DNA from: Tuberibacillus sp. Marseille-P3662
Lineage (GTDB): Bacteria > Bacillota > Bacilli > Bacillales > Sporolactobacillaceae
Direction: 5' to 3'
Assembly (NCBI RefSeq): GCF_900178005.1
Contig: NZ_FXBS01000005.1
Span: 310,001 to 374,000 of the forward strand
DNA length: 64,000 nt
A program made the translations under genes and the position numbers. The notes beneath the pieces were generated by a model. The model did not search any database. It saw only the letters and a program-made list of their open reading frames with translations, and had not been told where the DNA came from. Shown piece by piece: positions 58,861 to 64,000 of the stretch. Position 1 is the first letter of the stretch. Every line of letters starts with the position of its first letter.

Positions 58861-60363
58861 TTGTCTCACGTTGTTGGAATTGATATCGGAAGTAGTAGCA
58901 TAAAGGTTGCAGTAATGGATGATAGAGCAAATCTCAATTTTGTTTTCAGCGAAAGTTACTACTTCAAATATCCTAATAGGGATCATGTGGAAATCAATTT
59001 GGTAGAAGTATGGGAGAAAGTTAAAAGATTGCTTGTTAAAGCGATTCATAAAGTGAAGGAGAACAGCGGTAAAGTGGTGGGGATATCCCTTTCAACGTTT
59101 TGTAATTCGACGGTTATAATGGATGATACAGGGAATCCTTTATATCCCGGAATTGTTTATATGGATCAGAGAAGTAAAACGCAAGCAAATTGGGTCAAAG
59201 ATACGATAGGAATTGATGAATTATACCAAGTTACAAGGAATCGAATTGAACCAGGCATGTTTTCAGTTACAACATTGTTGTGGTTTAAAGAGACTAGACC
59301 GGAATTATACGAGAAGACGTGTAGATGGGGTAATCTGTCAACTTTCATTTATGGCAAGTTGACAGGTGAATTCATTATGGACTGGACCCAAGCTTCTTTC
59401 TCAGGTGTCTTTGATATAAGAAGGTATGAATGGTCGGAAGTTTTGTGTTCTAAACTAGGTATTCCTTCATCATTTTTACCTGAAATAGTAGCTCCCGGTG
59501 AAATCGTAGGAATGACAAGTGGATTTGATACTGATATTTTAAATGGTATTTCAGTCATTGTTGGTGGGGCAGATACGGCCTGCTCCGCCCTCTCTGTAGG
59601 TATAGGGAATAATCAGGTGTTTGAATCAGTTGGAACCTCAAATGTTCTAACGGTTTGTATAGATAACTCAGATTTCTTGGATAGCCGCTTTCTAAATAGA
59701 TGCCATGTGACCAAAGGAAGTTGGTTATCACACGGTGCAATGTCTACACCAGGCGCTAGTATTCGCTGGTTTTATGAGACATTTCTGAAAGATGATGGGG
59801 AGTCTTCAACTATTTTAGAGGAGTTGCCCCAGAAATCAAAAACTGGAGCGAATGGATTGTTTTTTTTACCTTATATGCAAGGTGAAAGATCTCCAATCTG
59901 GGATCCGAATGCTCGAGGGGTATTTGTGGGAATGCATTTAAATACTACTAAGGCGGATTTTTTACAAGCCATATTTGAGGGGTGCGCCTTAGGCCTTAGG
60001 GAAATTCAGGAGATTATAGAGGAGGAATACCAACTTTTTAGTGATTCATATCAATCAATTGGCGGTGGATCGCAAAATAAAATTTGGACCCAAATTAAAT
60101 CTAATGTGTTGAATAAAAACATTGAAACGCTGGAAGTTAATGAGGCTGCCGCATATGGGACCTGTTTAATAGCAGGTTCGGGATTGGGATATTTACCACA
60201 TTTAGAGCAGCTTCCTTCAACAATAAAAAACAATACATTATTTTGGAGTACACCCTCTGAAGAGAGAGTAGAACAGTATTCACATTTATATGAATTGTTT
60301 GCCGGGTTATACCCTGCACTAAAACAACATTTTGAAAAAGCAAATGGTTACTTGTCATCCTGA
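58861..60363 (+). CDS. FGGY-family carbohydrate kinase
   Basis: The 500-residue kinase belongs to the xylulokinase/gluconokinase group. The phosphate-1 motif GIDIGSSSIKVAVMD is at residues 6-20, a phosphate-2-like GGADTACSALSVG with VGTSNVLTV near residue 235, and the C-terminal FGGY signature region GGGSQNKIWTQIKSN with NEAAAYGTCLIAG near residue 420. The specific sugar cannot be read from the sequence. TTG 58861 follows TTAGGTGAT; an upstream GTG 58852 lies within that site. Works with the dehydrogenase before and the aldolase upstream in the predicted pathway. Confidence 0.9.
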   Translation: MSHVVGIDIGSSSIKVAVMDDRANLNFVFSESYYFKYPNRDHVEINLVEVWEKVKRLLVKAIHKVKENSGKVVGISLSTFCNSTVIMDDTGNPLYPGIVYMDQRSKTQANWVKDTIGIDELYQVTRNRIEPGMFSVTTLLWFKETRPELYEKTCRWGNLSTFIYGKLTGEFIMDWTQASFSGVFDIRRYEWSEVLCSKLGIPSSFLPEIVAPGEIVGMTSGFDTDILNGISVIVGGADTACSALSVGIGNNQVFESVGTSNVLTVCIDNSDFLDSRFLNRCHVTKGSWLSHGAMSTPGASIRWFYETFLKDDGESSTILEELPQKSKTGANGLFFLPYMQGERSPIWDPNARGVFVGMHLNTTKADFLQAIFEGCALGLREIQEIIEEEYQLFSDSYQSIGGGSQNKIWTQIKSNVLNKNIETLEVNEAAAYGTCLIAGSGLGYLPHLEQLPSTIKNNTLFWSTPSEERVEQYSHLYELFAGLYPALKQHFEKANGYLSS

Positions 60364-60390
60364 AAAAATACTTTAAAGGGTGTGTTTTCT

Positions 60391-61368
60391 TTGGACAGAA
60401 AGATTTATATAACGAGAAGGTTACCAGATGAAATAGTAGCCAAATTATCTAAGTACTTTTTGGTAGAGATGTGGGAAAAGGAAGACACACCGGTCCCTAG
60501 ATCGATTTTAGAAGAAAAGGTCAAAGAAGTAGATGGATTGTTTTGCCTTTTAACAGAAGCGATTGACCGGGAACTGTTAGATCAAGCAAAGAATTTAAAA
60601 GTTATTAGTAATATGGCTGTCGGATACAATAATATTGATATTAACTATGCCACTCAAAAAGGGATTATGGTTACAAATACACCGGGAGTTTTAACAGAAA
60701 CGACAGCAGATTTGACTTTTTCATTATTGATGGCTACTTCAAGACGTCTCTTGGAAGCTGATCAATTTCTAAGACAGGGTAAGTGGAAGACATGGTCTCC
60801 TTTTTTATTAACAGGGCAAGATGTTTTTGGATCTACACTTGGTATTATAGGCTTAGGCCAAATTGGTAAGGCTGTTGCTAGACGTGCCAAGGGATTCAAT
60901 ATGGAAGTTTTATATTACAATAGATCTAGAAAGTTTGATGCTGAACAAGAGTTAGGGATCCACTATACAGAGTTTGAAGACATTCTAAGACAATCTGATT
61001 TTTTATGTATTTTGGTTCCTTTTACTAAGGATACAGAAAATTTGATTAGCAGAAAACAATTTTCTTTGATGAAGGACAATGCTGTTCTTGTTAACACCTC
61101 GAGAGGTGGTGTGGTTAATGAGGACGAATTGTATAATGCTTTAGTAAATGGTGATATCTGGGCGGCAGGGTTGGATGTCTTTAACCAAGAACCAACGTCT
61201 ATTGATCATCCGCTTATATCACTCAATAATGTTATTACACTCCCACATATCGGAAGCGCCAGCTACGGAACACGGATGCGAATGGCATATCTTAATACAG
61301 AAAATCTAATACGTAGTCTGGCAGGAGATAAACCTGTACACTTAGTCAATGAGGAACTTTCCAATTAG
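60391..61368 (+). CDS. D-2-hydroxyacid dehydrogenase (glyoxylate/hydroxypyruvate reductase type)
   Basis: The 325-residue NAD(P)-dependent enzyme begins DRKIYITRRLPDEIVAKLSK, has the nucleotide motif GLGQIGKAVARRAKGF, catalytic Arg in VNTSRGGVVNEDEL, and His in LPHIGSAS; the Glu lies in NQEPTSID. It resembles GyaR/GhrB reductases of glyoxylate or hydroxypyruvate. In this cluster it may remove a small 2-keto product of aldol cleavage, or regenerate cofactor. TTG 60391 is preferred to GTG 60382 since AAAGGG is too close to the latter. Confidence 0.88.
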   Translation: MDRKIYITRRLPDEIVAKLSKYFLVEMWEKEDTPVPRSILEEKVKEVDGLFCLLTEAIDRELLDQAKNLKVISNMAVGYNNIDINYATQKGIMVTNTPGVLTETTADLTFSLLMATSRRLLEADQFLRQGKWKTWSPFLLTGQDVFGSTLGIIGLGQIGKAVARRAKGFNMEVLYYNRSRKFDAEQELGIHYTEFEDILRQSDFLCILVPFTKDTENLISRKQFSLMKDNAVLVNTSRGGVVNEDELYNALVNGDIWAAGLDVFNQEPTSIDHPLISLNNVITLPHIGSASYGTRMRMAYLNTENLIRSLAGDKPVHLVNEELSN

Positions 61369-61391
61369 GTATAATAGGAGAATAACGCCTT

Positions 61392-62345
61392 ATGAAAAAC
61401 ACCAATCAAAAAATTAAGCTTTTCACTTTGAATTCCAATTCATGTTTAGCTGAGGAAATTGCTAAACATACAGGAATTCCTCTTGGTTCTTGCTCAGTAA
61501 AAAAATTCAGTGATGGTGAAATTCAAATTAATATTGAAGAAAGTATTCGTGGATGTGATATCTTTGTTATCCAATCGACATCTGATCCCATTAATGAGAA
61601 TCTAATGGAATTGTTGATTATGATTGATGCGCTTAAGAGAGCATCCGCAAAAAACATTAACGTTGTTATCCCTTATTATGGATACGCCCGTCAGGATCGT
61701 AAAGCTAGTGCAAGAGAGCCGATTACCGCTAAATTAGTAGCAAATTTACTCGAAACGGCGGGAGCCAGCCGGGTGCTCACAATTGATTTACATGCGCCAC
61801 AAATTCAAGGATTTTTCGATGTACCTGTGGATCAATTATTAGGGGTCCCCATTCTATCAAACTATTTTAGGCAAAAGAACAAAAATGATTTAATAATAGT
61901 AGCGCCAGACAATGGAGGAGTTTATAGAGCAAGGAAGATGGCTGAGAGATTAAACGTCCCAATTGCTTTTCTAGACAAACGTCGTCCTGAGCCAAATTCG
62001 GTAGAAGTTATGAATATAATTGGAGATGTAGGAAACAAGCATGCTGTGATTATTGATGACATTATCGATACTGCAGGCACGATCAAAGTGGCCAGTCGGG
62101 TTTTGAAGCAATACGGTGCTAGAAAGGTTTCTGCGTGTTGTACACATCCTGTACTATCCGGTCCCGCGGTTGAGCGTATTGAGTCATCAGAAATTGAGGA
62201 GCTTGTAGTCACTAATACAATATCTCTTCCTAATGAAAAGCAAATTGACAATATGACAACTTTGTCGGTTGCGCCTCTTTTAGCTGAAGCTATAAAAAGG
62301 GTTTATGATAATCTATCTGTAAGTGAATTGTTTGAAAAGAGTTAA
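61392..62345 (+). CDS. prs: ribose-phosphate pyrophosphokinase (PRPP synthetase), cluster copy
   Basis: The 317-residue enzyme makes PRPP from ribose 5-phosphate and [23 protein letters not shown], the flexible loop [23 protein letters not shown]-site Arg/Lys in [10 protein letters not shown] and the PRPP loop [13 protein letters not shown] are all present, so it should be active. The usual PDHGG segment reads PDNGG. It is the last gene of a catabolic operon, 23 bases behind the 2-hydroxyacid dehydrogenase. Housekeeping prs of Bacillales normally lies with glmU, so this is probably a second copy. That placement suggests the pathway yields a pentose phosphate. Confidence 0.9.
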   Translation: MKNTNQKIKLFTLNSNSCLAEEIAKHTGIPLGSCSVKKFSDGEIQINIEESIRGCDIFVIQSTSDPINENLMELLIMIDALKRASAKNINVVIPYYGYARQDRKASAREPITAKLVANLLETAGASRVLTIDLHAPQIQGFFDVPVDQLLGVPILSNYFRQKNKNDLIIVAPDNGGVYRARKMAERLNVPIAFLDKRRPEPNSVEVMNIIGDVGNKHAVIIDDIIDTAGTIKVASRVLKQYGARKVSACCTHPVLSGPAVERIESSEIEELVVTNTISLPNEKQIDNMTTLSVAPLLAEAIKRVYDNLSVSELFEKS

Positions 62346-62393
62346 AATGTTCATTTTTAGGAAACCCTTGTTAAATTTACATCACTTCTAATA

Positions 62394-62438
62394 GTCCCGG
62401 GTAGACTTTAAAATATAGTCTTCCGGGACCGTTTTTTT
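62394..62438 (+). terminator. intrinsic terminator of the catabolic operon
   Basis: Arms GTCCCGG (62394-62400) and CCGGGAC (62423-62429) are perfect, with AGACT/AGTCT inside to extend the stem, and eight T residues follow at 62432. Confidence 0.9.
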
Positions 62439-62462
62439 TAATGGTCGTTTGGAAAAAATTTC

Positions 62463-62843
62463 TTACTTCTCTCCCTTATCTTCAGAATCTCTATACCTCT
62501 CCTTATATTTAAGAAACCGCAGAATATCCAAAAGCTCATCCTTAACTTGTTCATTAGATCCGGGGATTTCCTTAAAAGCTGTATGGACTTCTGGGTCTTT
62601 GATAAGTTGAAGGAGTTCTGGATCATAGTGTTTATATTCTAATTGGCTTTTGCCAGTTAATATATAATCTGTTGTTACATTGAAAAAAGCGGCTAGCTTC
62701 AGAAGCGTTTCATAATCCGCCTGATTAGCGTCGGTTTCGTATCTTGCATATGTCGCTCTACGAATCCCTATGCGGTTAGAAAGTTCTTGCTGGGATAGAT
62801 CTTTTTTATTTCTTAGTTCCTTTAATCGCTCTCCAACGGTCAT
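62463..62843 (-). CDS. XRE-family repressor (phage/ICE ImmR-like)
   Basis: The 126-residue protein has an N-terminal HTH (KDLSQQELSNRIGIRRATYA with RYETDANQADYETLLKLA) and a short C-terminal region ending in a charged RYRDSEDKGEK. The fold and size match repressors of phage and integrative elements. ATG 62843 follows AAGGAGAG at a spacing of eight; a longer frame to 62867 is less likely. It is divergent from a second XRE gene at 63008. Three GTGA-n7-TCAC sites lie between and around them. Confidence 0.85.
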   Translation of the reverse strand: MTVGERLKELRNKKDLSQQELSNRIGIRRATYARYETDANQADYETLLKLAAFFNVTTDYILTGKSQLEYKHYDPELLQLIKDPEVHTAFKEIPGSNEQVKDELLDILRFLKYKERYRDSEDKGEK

Positions 62844-62890
62844 GGGATGGCTCTCCTTCGTCAGCATGATGCTTTCATTTTAAAAGATAT

Positions 62891-62905
62891 GTGACTGAAA
62901 TTCAC
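62891..62905. promoter_or_regulatory. operator 1, GTGA-n7-TCAC
   Basis: GTGA (62891-62894) and TCAC (62902-62905) with a 7-base spacer lie 48 bases upstream of the minus-strand XRE start. The flanks extend it to ATGTGA/TCACAT. Confidence 0.65.
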
Positions 62906-62933
62906 ATTATGGGATAAAAAATCACAAAAAATA

Positions 62934-62966
62934 TTGACAAACGTGATTATTGTGATAATATGTCAC
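62934..62966 (+). promoter_or_regulatory. sigma-A promoter of the small XRE gene with operator 2
   Basis: A perfect -35 TTGACA (62934-62939) and TAATAT (62956-62961) are 16 bases apart. The second GTGA-n7-TCAC site (62952-62966) covers the -10 box, so binding would block transcription of the small XRE gene at 63008. Confidence 0.65.
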
Positions 62967-63007
62967 TATAGTTGCAGTGAGGTTAGATCACGAGGAGGTC
63001 TACAGCC

Positions 63008-63193
63008 ATGAAAAATCATTGGCTAGTAACTCTTAGGACAAATAGGAACCTGACTCAGGAAGAAGTGGCTAAGCTTTCGTCAATTGAAAGGTCTTACTAC
63101 ACAAAAATTGAAAATGGTACTGTTCCAAGTGTCAAGGTGGCTCAAAGGATTGCACAAATTTTAGATTTTGAATGGATGATTTTTTTTGATTAA
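63008..63193 (+). CDS. small XRE-family DNA-binding protein (Cro-like)
   Basis: This 61-residue protein is only an HTH domain: TNRNLTQEEVAKLSSIERSY with YTKIENGTVPSVKVAQRIAQ, ending FEWMIFFD. It is the expected partner of the divergent repressor in a two-regulator switch. The ATG follows CGAGGAGG at 62991. A third operator of the same format lies five bases after its stop. No integrase or phage gene follows in the window, so the pair may be a remnant or a domesticated switch. Confidence 0.85.
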   Translation: MKNHWLVTLRTNRNLTQEEVAKLSSIERSYYTKIENGTVPSVKVAQRIAQILDFEWMIFFD

Positions 63194-63197
63194 AATT

Positions 63198-63212
63198 GTG
63201 ATTTAATATCAC
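63198..63212. promoter_or_regulatory. operator 3, GTGA-n7-TCAC
   Basis: GTGA (63198-63201) and TCAC (63209-63212) have the same 7-base spacer as the sites before the gene. It lies immediately after the small XRE gene. Confidence 0.6.
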
Positions 63213-63516
63213 AAATGAAGAAAACGTGATCGAGCGACATTCGGGCGACGTGTAGGGACACAAAAAAGAGAGTGAATTTTAGACCAATTTTAGGAGGGTG
63301 ATTCTTTCAGTATTGGAAACCCGAGTATTGCGATCCCGGACAGTGCTAAGAAGAAGTTAGATTTGGATTATCGCTGCCCGTTATCTAGGTTCCATTGTGT
63401 CATCATCGATAGGAAGATCTATTAAATGAAATATACCTGGTTCTAGGTGAGACATCGTATATGTATTGGTGTTTTATGGTCTTGTTTTAAATGCTGTATG
63501 AAAGGAGGGATTTGTC
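63213..63516 (+). other. gene-free gap before the second TRAP dctQ
   Basis: No intact gene is visible. AGGAGGGTGATT at 63291 looks like a ribosome site, but the frame behind it (reading IGNPSIAIPDSAKKKLDLDY) closes soon after. It could be the remnant of a gene, possibly the receptor of the next TRAP system; that cannot be shown. AAAGGAGGGA at 63501 belongs to the dctQ gene. Confidence 0.4.
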
Positions 63517-64000
63517 GTGAAAGAAAGAGATCTGGCTATGCTCCCTCGTTATTTAATCAGCCTCATGTTGTTTATCATTTTTGCGCTGACGATCATTCAG
63601 GTTTTTTGTCGGTTTGTTTTGGACAGCCCATTAACTTGGACTTCTGAGCTTTCCCGTTTGTTATTGATTTGGATGGTGATGATCGGGGCTGGGGTGGTGA
63701 CCTATGATCGGGTTCATCTTTCAGTTGACGCAATCTATCAAAAATTGTCGGTCCGTCCACGGTTTTATCTGTCGATGTGCTTGCAATTGATCATCTTTGC
63801 CTTTCTGATAACCACCATCATATCGAGTTTTCATTTGATCAGGGTCTCAAATGACATTGCATCCGGTGCATTAGGAATATCTTATGCTTATTGGAGAGTT
63901 GCTGCTCCGATCGGGTTCTTGTTCATCATCGGTTATGGTGTCATTCGGCTGTACCAAGATTGTCGGTTGTATATGAAAGGGTTGTATCCGCGAGAGGGCG
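63517..64000 (+). CDS. second TRAP transporter small permease DctQ, 3' end cut by window
   Basis: From GTG 63517 the frame stays open to the window edge (161 codons). It has four membrane helices and the DctQ signature ALTIIQVFCRFVLDSPLTWT with SELSRLLLIWMVMIGAGVV. The start follows AAAGGAGGGA at six bases. It differs clearly from the DctQ at 55072 and its composition is more GC-rich, so it belongs to another TRAP system continuing to the right. No matching dctP is seen upstream in the window. Confidence 0.88.
   Translation, partial: MKERDLAMLPRYLISLMLFIIFALTIIQVFCRFVLDSPLTWTSELSRLLLIWMVMIGAGVVTYDRVHLSVDAIYQKLSVRPRFYLSMCLQLIIFAFLITTIISSFHLIRVSNDIASGALGISYAYWRVAAPIGFLFIIGYGVIRLYQDCRLYMKGLYPREG

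Noticed and set aside
62463-63193. Toxin-antitoxin pair
   Set aside because: Both genes carry only XRE DNA-binding domains and are divergent with three shared operators; no toxin domain is visible, so a two-regulator switch is the simpler reading.

Overview
The window comes from a low-to-moderate GC, endospore-forming, flagellated member of the Bacillales. The basis is spoIID, spoIIQ and spoIIID with mbl, flhO, flhP and fabZ in the order known from Bacillus, strong AGGAGG-type ribosome sites, and frequent GTG/TTG starts. Genus cannot be fixed from the sequence alone; Bacillaceae or Sporolactobacillaceae would both fit.

Layout. 0-2.2 kb: sporulation genes spoIID (cut by the window edge) and spoIIQ. 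2.4-11.6 kb: an Lrp-type regulator, a complete Dpp/Opp peptide ABC transporter, a YwrD-type gamma-glutamyltransferase and a two-subunit ChrA-type transporter, resembling the Bacillus ywrABCD locus with a peptide importer placed inside it. 12.1-16.4 kb: spoIIID-mbl-flhO-flhP-epuA-fabZ. 16.5-28 kb: mixed metabolic and transport genes (ribokinase, YhaQP-type ABC exporter, asparaginase, XRE plus membrane protein, NitT/TauT-type ABC importer, DUF3231 protein), with a broken acetyltransferase, three 20-21 bp-phased repeat arrays and several palindromic repeats. 28.1-43.2 kb: an exopolysaccharide operon. It starts with tyrosine-kinase control genes and galU, then has a very AT-rich assembly section (priming transferase, CDP-alcohol transferase, flippase, sulfotransferase, polymerase, TagD-like cytidylyltransferase, two glycosyltransferases), and ends with a GDP-L-fucose pathway (manC-gmd-fcl). 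43.2-52.8 kb: an accessory and decaying stretch with a HEPN-like protein, galE, two intact LCP genes, remnants of two more LCP genes and of a second galE, a VanZ protein, a predicted nuclease with a PUA/EVE-like tail, and an Mrr-type restriction pseudogene. 52.9-62.4 kb: a regulated catabolic cluster with an RpiR regulator, a DctPQM TRAP transporter, an alcohol dehydrogenase, an aldolase, an FGGY kinase, a 2-hydroxyacid dehydrogenase and an extra PRPP synthetase. 62.4-63.2 kb: divergent XRE regulators with three identical-format operators. The right edge cuts a second TRAP DctQ.

How genes work together. The EPS block supplies UDP-glucose and GDP-fucose and carries priming, assembly, export, polymerisation, sulfation and probable glycerol-phosphate decoration; galE and LCP proteins next door fit precursor supply and attachment to the wall. 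The 53-62 kb cluster looks like one pathway: import, oxidation, phosphorylation, aldol cleavage, reduction. A motif shared by its two promoters is a candidate site for the RpiR protein.

The most interesting unexplained signal is a pair of diverged, structurally matching multi-hairpin elements (about 21.24-21.37 and 49.15-49.30 kb). Each has its own sigma-A-like promoter and a terminal hairpin, with compensatory base changes between copies, as expected for a small structured RNA family. All assignments are from reading the sequence; no database search was run.
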